This document shows positions 42,736-52,200 of a DNA stretch of 64,000 nucleotides, piece after piece. The notes under the pieces are model-generated. The model did not search any database. It was not told where the DNA came from and saw only the letters and a program-made list of their open reading frames with translations. Source of the DNA: Mesorhizobium sp. (GTDB lineage Bacteria > Pseudomonadota > Alphaproteobacteria > Rhizobiales > Rhizobiaceae); the NCBI RefSeq assembly GCF_023954305.1, contig NZ_JAMLIG010000001.1:868001-932000 (forward strand), written 5' to 3'. Each line of letters begins with the position of its first letter. Position 1 is the first letter of the stretch. The position numbers and the translations under genes were made by a program.

Positions 42736-43833
42736 TCACACCCGCCGCAAGTGGTTGTCCCAGGCCGGATTGGCCGCTGACTCCTCCAGGATCGCCGCGC
42801 GCGCCGAGGGTGACATGTCGTCGACGGCCCCCCGTCCGGTGGTTGCCAGCACGTGGCCGGGCTTCAGCGGCGCCACGCCGCTGACGTCGGCCATGCTCTG
42901 CTCGCCGAGATAGCGCCCCGTCGCGGCATCCCAGAAGGCGACGAGGCCGCCCAGCGGGGACGACGTCGCCACGACCTCGCCCGACGCGTCGGCGGAGACA
43001 GAGCCGACATAATTGTCCATGCGGCGCAGCAGATCCGAAGGCCCGGCGAACAGTTCCGGCTCGCGGCCGCGCCGGTGGCGGCCGACCAGCGGCGGGCGGT
43101 CGGACGCCTCGCCCTCGTACTGGCAGCCGAACCAGACGGCGCCATGGGCGTCGACGATCAAGTGGCGGATCGACAGCTTATGCAGGTCCTTCGGCAGCGC
43201 CACCTGCTCGACGATGTCGCCGCTGGCGATATCGAGATAAGCGAGGCTCTTCGCCATCGTGTCGATGTTGAGCTTCAGCTTGTCGTAGTCGGGATGGGTG
43301 AGGATACCGCCATTGGCGACGCAGGCGGTTTTCCCGTCCGGCATCAGCACCACGTCATGCGGACCGACGCCGCCGCAGTCGAATTCGCCGAGCCGCGCGA
43401 AGCCCCTGCCGACGTCGTAGATGCCGGTCACGCCTCTCCCCGCTTCGTAGTCGTTCTCGGAGGCAAACATCAGCCGGCCGTCCGCCGAGAAGATGCCGTG
43501 GCCGAAGAAATGCCGGCCGGGTGCGGCGACCAGCGGCTGCGGCAACCCCTTGCCCCCGATGTCGAAGCCGACCGCATAGCGGCCGGGCGCACGCGCGAAG
43601 GCGACGGCCGTGCGGCGGACATGGTCGATGGCGAAGGAATGACCGCGATCCTCGATCGGGAGCACGAGGCGGTCGACGCCCCGCGCGTCGAGCACCGCCA
43701 CCTCGTGCTGGCCTCCCCGGGCGCGCGCGGCGAGGTAGAGCTGCTCGTCCGATGCGAGCGCGCCGGCGGGCGCCACCGCGGCGGCTCCGAGCAGGGAAAG
43801 GAATGTGCGGCGGTCAATCTCCATCGAGCGCAT
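42736..43833 (-). CDS. DUF1513-domain periplasmic protein
   Basis: This 365-residue protein has a Tat-type signal (RRTFLSLLGAAAVAPAGALA) and a beta-propeller-like body of the DUF1513 family. Conserved pieces include GGVGPHDVVLMPDGKTACVA and the later VGSVSADASGEVVATSSPLG. It is the last gene of the imelysin operon and overlaps the second imelysin gene by 20 bases. DUF1513 proteins commonly lie with imelysin and di-haem oxidoreductase genes; the role is unknown. Confidence 0.87.
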   Translation of the reverse strand: MRSMEIDRRTFLSLLGAAAVAPAGALASDEQLYLAARARGGQHEVAVLDARGVDRLVLPIEDRGHSFAIDHVRRTAVAFARAPGRYAVGFDIGGKGLPQPLVAAPGRHFFGHGIFSADGRLMFASENDYEAGRGVTGIYDVGRGFARLGEFDCGGVGPHDVVLMPDGKTACVANGGILTHPDYDKLKLNIDTMAKSLAYLDIASGDIVEQVALPKDLHKLSIRHLIVDAHGAVWFGCQYEGEASDRPPLVGRHRRGREPELFAGPSDLLRRMDNYVGSVSADASGEVVATSSPLGGLVAFWDAATGRYLGEQSMADVSGVAPLKPGHVLATTGRGAVDDMSPSARAAILEESAANPAWDNHLRRV

Positions 43834-44863
43834 TGAACCCCATGGTCAGTCCGAGCGCGGCGGAAAGGTCGCGCGAAACCAGTTCGCTTGCGTGGTGCAG
43901 CGCGAGTTCGGCGAAGACGAAACGGCCGCGATCGGGCTCGGTCCCAAAGGTCTGTTCGACGGGACCCTCGACCTGTCCCAGGGTCCGGATCGCGTTGTCG
44001 AGTTCGAAGCGGATGGAGGAGGCGATGTAGCGGCTGTCCTGAGGCAGCCACTGCTCGTAGCCGGCCGCGGCCAGCAGCTGCCTCACGCCGTCGGCCTGAG
44101 CCATGATCAGCGCGGCTGTCAGCCGGCTGCGCCACATCGGCGCCCGCTTCCCATTGGCTTTTTCCGTCATCTCGCCGAGCGGCGGGACAAGCTCGGCGGA
44201 GCGGATGAACTGCAGCGTCGTGGCGAGCGCCTTGACGATCTCGCCGTGGACTTCGGCCTCGGTGCGGTAGGGTTCCTTGCCATCGGCGGGCCCGGTGAAA
44301 GAGGCGGCGAAGGGACTGTTCGCGTCCCATTCCCTTGCGACCGTCGCGGCAATCGCGGCGATGTTCGATGCGATGGCCGACGCGACCGAGCAGCGCCACC
44401 GATCGCCCGCCGCGAGTTTCTCGGAGCCCGCTCCGTAGAGCGTGAATTCGAGCGCGGGAAACCCCTGGAGGGCCGCGCTTTTGCCGGCCATTCCGGGAGA
44501 AATCTCGCCCGGATCCTCGGCGGCGAGGAGGCCCTGCACCTGCTTCAGCCCGATGCCGCGCGCGTCCGGCCAGAAGAAGAGCTTTTCGAAGCGGCCATCG
44601 GCGGCAAGCGGCCCGAAGCGCAGGACGGAGATGTGGCCCCAATTCTCGAGCGCCGCTGCGAAAGCCGTGCGGGAGGCGGACACTGTCTCGTCGCCCGGCT
44701 TGGCGCACAGCGCCTCGACCGAAGCCGCCAGCTCCGTTGTCGAGCGCGCGAAAGCGGCCGTAGATGGTGCGACGAAGCCGTCGATGACATTCCTTCCCAC
44801 GCCGTCGGCGGACGCCGGGAGAATCGAGGCGAGGACAATCGCTGCCGCCCACACGGCCCGCAT
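43814..44863 (-). CDS. Imelysin-family periplasmic protein (second copy)
   Basis: This 349-residue protein has a signal peptide (RAVWAAAIVLASILPASA) and an all-helical imelysin domain with the motif LQGFPALEFTLYG. It has the GxHxxE-like position as F-P-A-L-E, so the His of the classic motif is replaced. Imelysins are iron-regulated periplasmic proteins involved in iron uptake. The ATG at 44863 shares one base with the stop codon of the di-haem gene. It differs clearly from the other imelysin gene at 46398. Confidence 0.85.
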   Translation of the reverse strand: MRAVWAAAIVLASILPASADGVGRNVIDGFVAPSTAAFARSTTELAASVEALCAKPGDETVSASRTAFAAALENWGHISVLRFGPLAADGRFEKLFFWPDARGIGLKQVQGLLAAEDPGEISPGMAGKSAALQGFPALEFTLYGAGSEKLAAGDRWRCSVASAIASNIAAIAATVAREWDANSPFAASFTGPADGKEPYRTEAEVHGEIVKALATTLQFIRSAELVPPLGEMTEKANGKRAPMWRSRLTAALIMAQADGVRQLLAAAGYEQWLPQDSRYIASSIRFELDNAIRTLGQVEGPVEQTFGTEPDRGRFVFAELALHHASELVSRDLSAALGLTMGFNALDGD

Positions 44864-46356
44864 CACAGCGACTCCAGGAATGTCACCAGCGCGTCCCGCT
44901 CCGCCTTCGGCAGCGCGGCGTAGGCGTCGCGGGCACTCTGCGCCTCGCCGCCATGCCACAGGATCGCTTCCTGGAGCGTGCGGGCGCGGCCGTCGTGCAG
45001 GAAGCCGGCCTCGGCACTGACCTTGTGCGCCAGGCCGATCCCCCAGAGCGGAGCCGTGCGCCATTCGGTGCCGTCCGCCAACCCCTCGCCGCGTCCGTCG
45101 GCAAGGCCCGGGCCCATGTCGTGCAGCAGGAGGTCGGTGTACGGCCAGATCAACTGGAAGCGCTGCGCCTCATGCGCGACGATGCGGCTGGTGACGTATT
45201 TCGGCACGTGGCAGGCGGGGCAGCCGGCCTGGTAGAACGCCGCCTTGCCGGCAAGCACGTCCGGCTCGTCGAAGCCGCGCCGCACCGGCGGCGCGAGATT
45301 CTGCGAATAGAACACGACCAAATCGAGCACGTCGCGCGGCACCTCGGTGTCGCCATAGCGCTCCTGCGCGCCGTGCGGCATGGCGCGGCAGTCCGGCTGG
45401 GCGGCGGTGCAGTCGCCGGCATTGTCCGGCAGGATCGGCGTCGACAGGCCCATGTCGCCAGAGAAGGCGTGCACGGTCTGTTGCTCGACGGAGGGCTGGG
45501 CGGCCTTCCAGCCGAAGCGGCCGATCACGAGGCCGCCCTTGCCGTCGGCGATCAGGTTCGGACGGCCGGAAATGCCGTCCCCATCCCTGTCATCGGGGTC
45601 GGACCTGGCCATGATGTCGGCGTCGTGGATCGCCTCGAGCAGCCCCATGCCGGACATGGCCGGCGCGAGGCGGCCCGACACCATCAGGCCCGTTGCGAAG
45701 GGCCCGAAGCCCGGCTTGTCGATGCTGAGCGCCGGCTTGCGCAACGTGACCGTCTCGCCGGCCGCGAGCGTAACCGGAACGTCTTCATACTCGATATGAA
45801 TTTCGCCTTCGGGAGCGAGGCCGGCGATGGCATGATCCTGCAATTGCAGGCCGTAGACCGGGTCGGGCACGGCCGGGATCAGACCGGCGGTGATCTGCGC
45901 CGCCTGTTGCTCGTCCGGCGGCACGGAGAGACGAACCAGATAGGAAACCGCATCGGCTCCCGGCGACGGCGGTGCATGCCCGCGCCCGTCCTTGATGTGG
46001 CAGGCTTGGCAATTGCGCGAATTGAACAGCGGCCCGAGCCCGTCCGACGCCTGCGTCGACGACGGCGAGGAGACCCAGTCCTTGCGGAAGATGCCGTTGC
46101 CGAGGAAGAAGCGCTCCCTGTCGGCGAAGCTGAGGTTGGCCGAGGGCTGCGACAGCGCATTGGCGTCGCCGACCTTGGGCGTCGTCGCGGCACCTCCCTG
46201 CATCTTCTCGAACTTTTCGGGCTTCGAAAAATCGCTGGCCGGCCGCGTGATCGCGCGAACCCGCTCGAGATCCGTCGGCGAGAGATCGTCGCGCGACCCG
46301 CCCGCGGCGACCGCGGTCGCCGCCATGAGCAGGAGAATCGTGAGGCGCAGCTTCAT
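44863..46356 (-). CDS. Di-haem oxidoreductase-family protein (DUF1111-like)
   Basis: This 497-residue exported protein has a signal peptide (LRLTILLLMAATAVAAGG) and two c-type haem sites, CQACH (about residue 116) and CPACH (about 376). The arrangement, with GLGPLFNSRNC before the first site, is that of the thiol oxidoreductase-like (DUF1111) family. It lies between two imelysin genes. It presumably moves electrons in the periplasm, perhaps for iron oxidation or reduction; that is inferred from the operon. Confidence 0.9.
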   Translation of the reverse strand: MKLRLTILLLMAATAVAAGGSRDDLSPTDLERVRAITRPASDFSKPEKFEKMQGGAATTPKVGDANALSQPSANLSFADRERFFLGNGIFRKDWVSSPSSTQASDGLGPLFNSRNCQACHIKDGRGHAPPSPGADAVSYLVRLSVPPDEQQAAQITAGLIPAVPDPVYGLQLQDHAIAGLAPEGEIHIEYEDVPVTLAAGETVTLRKPALSIDKPGFGPFATGLMVSGRLAPAMSGMGLLEAIHDADIMARSDPDDRDGDGISGRPNLIADGKGGLVIGRFGWKAAQPSVEQQTVHAFSGDMGLSTPILPDNAGDCTAAQPDCRAMPHGAQERYGDTEVPRDVLDLVVFYSQNLAPPVRRGFDEPDVLAGKAAFYQAGCPACHVPKYVTSRIVAHEAQRFQLIWPYTDLLLHDMGPGLADGRGEGLADGTEWRTAPLWGIGLAHKVSAEAGFLHDGRARTLQEAILWHGGEAQSARDAYAALPKAERDALVTFLESL

Positions 46357-46397
46357 GGCTCGTACACCGGGTCCGCGGCTCGGCCGGCGGGCGGCTC

Positions 46398-47657
46398 CTA
46401 TTGGAACACCGCGTCCGGATTGTCGAGGCTGTCGGATCCCTCGATGGTCACGTCGCCCAGGTTGAGTGACGCAATGACGCGCTCGAGCGAGCGGGTCTGC
46501 GCGACCAGTCCGTCGATCACCGCCTGGACCACCGCGTTGCCCTCGGCATTGCCCTCGCCGATCATCTGGTCGTAGGCCTCCTTCGTCTCCGCGCGCGCCT
46601 TCATCGCCTCGGCCGCCTTCAGCGTGGCGGCGAGCTTTGCGTCCATTTCGTCCGCAACCGCTGCATCCTTCTCACGCACAAACGCGGCGAGGCTGGGGCC
46701 TTCCACAACCGAGCCGTCCACGCGCACATAGCGGCCGTGGTAGACATTGTTGATGCCGACGATGTCGTTGTAGTGCGAATTGTGCGTGTTGTCGGAGAAG
46801 CAATCATGCTCCTCCTCGGGATCGTGCAGCAGCAGGCCGAGCTTCATGCGCTCGCCGGCAAGCTCGCCGTAGGAGAGCGAGCCGAGACCCGTCAGGATCG
46901 TCGACAGGCCCGCCTTCGGATCGCCCTCGACCGCCTTGCGCGCCTCGCCGCCTTCCTTCCAGTTGGCGACCATCTCCTCGAGATCCGCGACCAGCAGATC
47001 GGACGCCGCCTTCAGGTATTCGGCGCGCCGGTCGCAATGGCCGCCGCTGCAGTTCGCCGTATCGAAATCCGTCGCCGGCCGGTTGCCCGCGCCTGCACCC
47101 GTGCCGTTCAGATCCTGTCCCCAGAGCAGGAACTCGATCGCATGATAGCCCGAGGCGACGTTGGCCTCCGAGCCGCCGATCTCCTGCAGCGACTGGATCA
47201 CCGCCGGGGTGATCTCCGCAGCGTCGACCTCGTCGCCGCCGGCGCTGATCTTGGCGTTGGCGATCACGTTGGCGGCGTAGAACGGGTTGGAATCGGATTC
47301 AGTGCCGTAGCCGGCGTCGACATAGTCGATCAGCCCCTCGTCCAGCGGCCAGGCGTTGACGCGGCCTTCCCACTCGTCGACGATCGCATTGCCGAAGCGG
47401 AACGCCTCGGTCTGCTGATAGGGCACGCGCGCGGCGATCCAGGCTTTTCGCGCCGCCGCCAGCGTGTCTTCCGAGGGCTTCGCGACCAGGGCATCCACAG
47501 CGGCGTCGAGCGCCTTCGCCGTCGTCAGGCTGTCCTCGTAGCCCGCAAGCGCAACGTCGGAATAGGTCTTGACGATTGCCGCAGGCTCGACGGCAAGCGC
47601 GGATGCCGACAAACCCACGAGAGCGCAGAGCGCGGCGGACAAGGTGCTGATTTTCAT
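46398..47657 (-). CDS. Imelysin-family periplasmic protein (first copy)
   Basis: This 419-residue protein has a signal peptide (ISTLSAALCALVGLSASALA) and an imelysin body. The GxHxxE motif is intact in VASGYHAIEFLLWG, and other family pieces follow (AWPLDEGLIDYVD; DPEEEHDCFSDNTH). It is probably an iron-binding periplasmic or outer-membrane protein. It is the first gene of the four-gene operon. The ATG at 47657 follows AAGAAT. A palindrome upstream (47712-47726) may be the control site. Confidence 0.9.
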   Translation of the reverse strand: MKISTLSAALCALVGLSASALAVEPAAIVKTYSDVALAGYEDSLTTAKALDAAVDALVAKPSEDTLAAARKAWIAARVPYQQTEAFRFGNAIVDEWEGRVNAWPLDEGLIDYVDAGYGTESDSNPFYAANVIANAKISAGGDEVDAAEITPAVIQSLQEIGGSEANVASGYHAIEFLLWGQDLNGTGAGAGNRPATDFDTANCSGGHCDRRAEYLKAASDLLVADLEEMVANWKEGGEARKAVEGDPKAGLSTILTGLGSLSYGELAGERMKLGLLLHDPEEEHDCFSDNTHNSHYNDIVGINNVYHGRYVRVDGSVVEGPSLAAFVREKDAAVADEMDAKLAATLKAAEAMKARAETKEAYDQMIGEGNAEGNAVVQAVIDGLVAQTRSLERVIASLNLGDVTIEGSDSLDNPDAVFQ

Positions 47658-47711
47658 GAGATTCTTTCCCTGGACACGGCGATGCCGGCTTTCGGCGTCG
47701 TCGCTTCGACA

Positions 47712-47726
47712 GTGCAGATATTGCAC
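47712..47726. promoter_or_regulatory. Palindrome upstream of imelysin operon
   Basis: GTGCA-N5-TGCAC (47712-47726) is a perfect inverted repeat 55-69 bases upstream of the imelysin start, in an AT-rich region. On the minus strand, TGACTTTATTTATC just upstream resembles the TGA-N9-TCA iron operator of RirA with one mismatch. Iron control is plausible but unproven. Confidence 0.4.
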
Positions 47727-47831
47727 AATCTAACTAGATAAATAAAGTCATGTTTTAGGATATAGACGCAATTCTGAGACGGCGCGTTACGCGATCTGGC
47801 TCGCCAACGGGAAATTGCGCGGGGCGCCACC

Positions 47832-49139
47832 CTACCCGATCATCGCTTCCTGCTTCTGCCGCATCGCATAGAGCTTCGTCGTGCGGTCCGGCTCCGCGTT
47901 GGCATAGGTCAGCAACTCGCCCTTGCGCACTGGCGCAGTCACCTTGCCGCCCTCCAGCAGGCCGCAGGGAATGGCCCTCGCCGCGCGCGCGTCCGGCACC
48001 GTCATCGTCCACGACCGGTACATCGTCTCGCCGATCGAATCGAGCCGTTCGCCCGGCTTCAGGTCGCGTTTGGCGACCGCGCAGACCTCCGCCACCGGCC
48101 TATCCAGCGGCACCATGTCCGGCTTGCCGAACAGGACCGTGCGCGCGCAGGTCAGCGGCACTTCGAGCGAGGTCAGGTGATAGGGCCTGTGGAAGGAATA
48201 GTAAGGCCCCGTGCCGACATGCAGGTCGTCCATGCGCTCGATGATGCGCGGATGCGTCGCCTCGACCACCACGAACACGCCCGGTGCCACGCCCTTGCCT
48301 ATCGTGTAGTCGACGACGCCCTTCCGCGACAGCACGCCGCCATGTTCTTTCGGGATCAGGATCTTCGCCAGTTCGTCGCGCCCGGCCCGCGGCCCGTGCA
48401 TGCCGGGCACGTCCGGCACCAGGCCGGTGGCGTTGGCGATGGCGCACATCTCCACCATCGTCTTGGAGCCGTCGACGAACTCGACCAGCATGCGCGGGTT
48501 CATGTTCCGTCGCTCGGCCTCCTCGCGGTAGTCGTCGGGCACGGCATCGTGATTGAGCGGGTTGTTCTTGCCCTTGCCGGCCGACACGATCGTGTAGCCG
48601 AGCGCCGAGGCGAACTCGATCAGCTCCATGCAGGAGGACGGCTCGTCGCCGGCGCCGACGGTGTAGACAACACCCAGCCGCTCGGCCTGCTTCTTCAGAT
48701 AGACGCCGATGGTGACGTCCGCCTCGACATTCATCATCACCAGGTGCTTGCCGTGCTCCATGGCGATCAGGTTGAAGTCGGCGGCGACGCCGGGCTTGCC
48801 GGTGGCATCGACGATCACGTCGATCAGCGGATTGGTCACCATCGTCTCGACCGAAGTCACGGCGATGCGACCCTGCTCTATAGCCGCCGACACCTGCGAC
48901 TGGGTGTCGACCTCGGCGAATTTCGACGTCTCGCCGTAGGCGAGCTCGATCGCGTGCTTCGCCGTATGCGGGCGTCGCGTCGCCATGGCGGAGAGTTCGA
49001 CCCCCTTCATCAGCATGCATTGCGTGACGAGATCGGTGCCCATCTCGCCGGAGCCGATGACGCCGATGCGCACCGGCCGGCCTTCATCCGCGCGGCGCGA
49101 CAGCTCGCGCGCGAGGCCCGTGAGTGCGACATTGGTCAT
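47832..49139 (-). CDS. COG4091-type dehydrogenase (homoserine dehydrogenase-like, SAF domain)
   Basis: This 435-residue protein has a Rossmann domain (VRIGVIGSGEMGTDLVTQCM) followed by VDATGKPGVAADFNLIAMEH and a C-terminal SAF domain (residues about 330-435; CAVAKRDLKPGERLDSIGE). This combination is the COG4091 group annotated as predicted homoserine dehydrogenase. Its true substrate is probably a sugar acid or similar metabolite. I chose the ATG at 49139 over one three codons upstream; the evidence is slight. No catabolic neighbours are visible to narrow the role. Confidence 0.82.
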   Translation of the reverse strand: MTNVALTGLARELSRRADEGRPVRIGVIGSGEMGTDLVTQCMLMKGVELSAMATRRPHTAKHAIELAYGETSKFAEVDTQSQVSAAIEQGRIAVTSVETMVTNPLIDVIVDATGKPGVAADFNLIAMEHGKHLVMMNVEADVTIGVYLKKQAERLGVVYTVGAGDEPSSCMELIEFASALGYTIVSAGKGKNNPLNHDAVPDDYREEAERRNMNPRMLVEFVDGSKTMVEMCAIANATGLVPDVPGMHGPRAGRDELAKILIPKEHGGVLSRKGVVDYTIGKGVAPGVFVVVEATHPRIIERMDDLHVGTGPYYSFHRPYHLTSLEVPLTCARTVLFGKPDMVPLDRPVAEVCAVAKRDLKPGERLDSIGETMYRSWTMTVPDARAARAIPCGLLEGGKVTAPVRKGELLTYANAEPDRTTKLYAMRQKQEAMIG

Positions 49140-49206
49140 CGGCTGCATTCCGTTCGTATTCGTGGGCCGCTGGTAGAATTGGCGGCGGTGCGATGTCAAC
49201 GCCGGC

Positions 49207-52200
49207 CTATTGCAGCGCCGACAGCGCCTTGCGGGCCCGGGCGAGATTGCCCTCGGTTTCCGCGACGAACTCGGCCGCGTCGGCCGCCTTGAATTCGCCC
49301 ACCGCCTGCTCGCAGTTTGCGATCGCTTCCGCGAGGGCAGCGCGGTCCCCGCGCTCCTCGCCGAGGCCGGTCAGGGCGCGGCAGAGCGTGTCGCGGATAT
49401 AGGGCAGATTTCCCGTGTCGCCACTCGCCATCTGCACCGACAGCGCCCGGCGCGCATCGGCGACGGCGGTTTCGAAACCGGCGGCGTCTCGGGTGGATTC
49501 GGCCAGGAGGATACGGGCAAAGGCGACCGAATTGCGCACCGCCGCGAAATCGACGGGCGCGGTCGCTTCGGGGTAGGCTTGTTCCGCCGCGGCGAATGCC
49601 TCGATCGCCGCGAGATAGTCCGCCCGCCCCTGCGGTCCCGTCAGGCCCGCCCGTGCCTGCAGCGCGTGGCCGAGCTGGGTCTGGTTGAACGCCCAGTCGA
49701 TCGATCTCGAACCGTCGTCCGGCCAGCCGTCGAGCGTGCCCCGGTAGAGGTCGATCGCCTCCGACAGCATCGCGACGTCGCCGAGCAGGACGGCTTTGGC
49801 GTCGAGCGCGCGGGCCAGGTTGTAACGGGCCTGGTTGGCCGAACCAGCCTCGCCCGTCCTTGCGAAAGCATCCGCGGCCTGTCTCAGATGCGCGATGGCG
49901 CGGTCGAAGTTCTCCGCCTTGGCGTCGGTCCGCTCACCGAGGGACAGTTCCACCAGCCCGGCATTCTGAAGGGAGATGGCGGTGTCGACCGCATTGTTTC
50001 CGGCGGAAAAGAGCCGCGATGCTTCGAGGAAAGCCTCCGCCGCCTCTGGCAGGCCGTCGGCCGCCGACCGCAGATCGGCGGAGTGCTGCAAGGCGCGGCC
50101 CAGTTCGTTCCAGGCGATCGCCGGGTCTGGATCGGCCAGGCCCGCGGGCGCTTTTTCCAGCCTCTGCCTCAGAACGGCGGCAGCCTCCGTCGCCAGTTCG
50201 ATCGAGCCTTCGGCGAGGGACAATTCGAGAAGTTCCATGCCCATGAAGTGCCGGGTCTTCGCCAGATCCTCCATATTCCCCGATGTTTCGTAGGCCCTGG
50301 CGGCCTGGCGGAAGGCGGCAACGGCGGCGCGGCGGTCGTCCGCCGAACCGGTGAGCTTGGCGAGTTCGACGAAGGCGAGCCCGATATTGTAATCGGTACC
50401 TGCGTCCGACTCCGCGGTGCGGCTGCGCGACGAGGAACTCGCTTCGCGATAGCCTTCCGCCGCGCTGCGCAGCAGTGCGGCATCCCCATTCTTCGAGCCC
50501 AGATCGTATTCGTAGCGCGCCAAACGGTCGCGGGCATAGGCCCAGGCGGCCGGAGCGCGGGTTCTGTCATAGCCGGAAAGTGCTGCCCGCAGCGCCTCGC
50601 CGGCCTCGCGCCTGGCTGCCTCGTTGCCCGTCTTGACGGCCAGTTCGTCAAGGAGCTCGCCGAGCGCCAGGGTGGTGGCCGCCCAGTCGGCCGGCGCGGT
50701 CTCTCGCGTATAGGCCTTCAGCGCCACGCGGTATTCGGCCACTGCCTGTTCGAGAAGCGCCGTGTCGCCGTCCTTCATGCGGGCGAGGTCGCGGAGCGTC
50801 GAGGCGCGGTTGCCGTGGCTCTGGGCCCAGGACAGGGGCGTGTGCTCCAGCGAATTGACCTTGAGCACTTCGTCGTAGATGTCGAGCGCGGCTTCCAGGA
50901 AGCTCGCATCCTTCGTCTCCATGCCGAAGTCGCGGAAGACGTTGGCGAGGTTGTTGTAGGCATTGGCCCATTGCAGCGGATACGCGTCGCGGTCGACGGC
51001 TGCCAGGACTTCGCGATAGAGCGCGCTGGCCTCACGCAGGAGATTCGTGTCCTTGGCGAGGCCGGCCTTCAGCCGCAACGCGGCGGCGAGATTGGTCTGG
51101 GTATTGATCCACTCGGCCGGAATGCGGTCGCGGGTAAAAATCTCCAGTGCGCGTTTGAACGAGGCGATGGCGTCGTCGGCCGCCGCGACGCTGTCTTCGC
51201 GCCGCGCCACCCCAAGATAGGCGATGCCCATGTTCTGGTTGACGCGGGCCCAGTCGATCGGCGTGTCCTCGCGGGTGCGCACTTCGAGCGCGGCCCGGTA
51301 GGCGGTGATCGCCTCCTCGAAGAGCTGCTGGTCGGTATGGTATTCCGACGCCATCAGAAGCGCATTGGCGAGCAGCGACTGAGTCCAGGCCCATTGTCCC
51401 TTGTCGAAGTCGCGCGTGTAGACTTCGAGCGCCTTGCGATGCGCGGCGGCAGCCTCGCGCAGCATCGCAGGGTCTCCCAGCCGGGTGCCCAGCTCGGTGA
51501 ACGCCACGCCGATATTGTTGAGCGTCAGCGGGTGGTCGCCCGGGTCGTTGGTCTTGTATTCGAGGGCGTCGCGGTAGACCTCGATCGCCTTGCGAATCGA
51601 GGCGCTGTCGCCACGCTGGTCGCCGTGGTTCCACAGCGCCAGGCCTTCGTTGAGCCGGTATTCCCAGGCCAGCGCGCTGTCCCAGCGCTTCACCTCCTCG
51701 AAGGCCGAGTGATAGTCGCGGGCAGCTCCCACGTAGTCGAAGGAGAGATTGAGCGTCTCGGCGCTGCGCGCATAGGCGGCGGCAAATTCCAGCCGCCTCG
51801 CCTTGAGATTCGCCTCGACCGTATCGATGCGCTCGGACAGTTCGCCGATGCGTGCCTTGATCAGCTCGTGCAGCGATATGGCCGAGGTGATCGCGCCTTC
51901 GTCGACCGCCTTGTTCGCAAGGTCGGTCAGCCGGCCGATCTCGGGGTCGCTGGTACTCACCGCGTCGCGCTCGGCGCGCATCTGCCTCAACTTCTCGGCC
52001 TGCGAGCGAAGCAGGCGGTCGAGTTCGCCCGGATCCTTGGGGGCGTTTTCGCCGAGCGAGGCGAGCATGGCGTAGATGGCGTCCATCGGCACGCTGTCGG
52101 TCGCGGAGATCGCTTCCACCTCTCGCCGCGACTTGTCGGGAAGCGTCGAGATCGTCACCAGCAGCTTGCGCCGCTCGTGCAGGATATCGCCCTCCGGACC

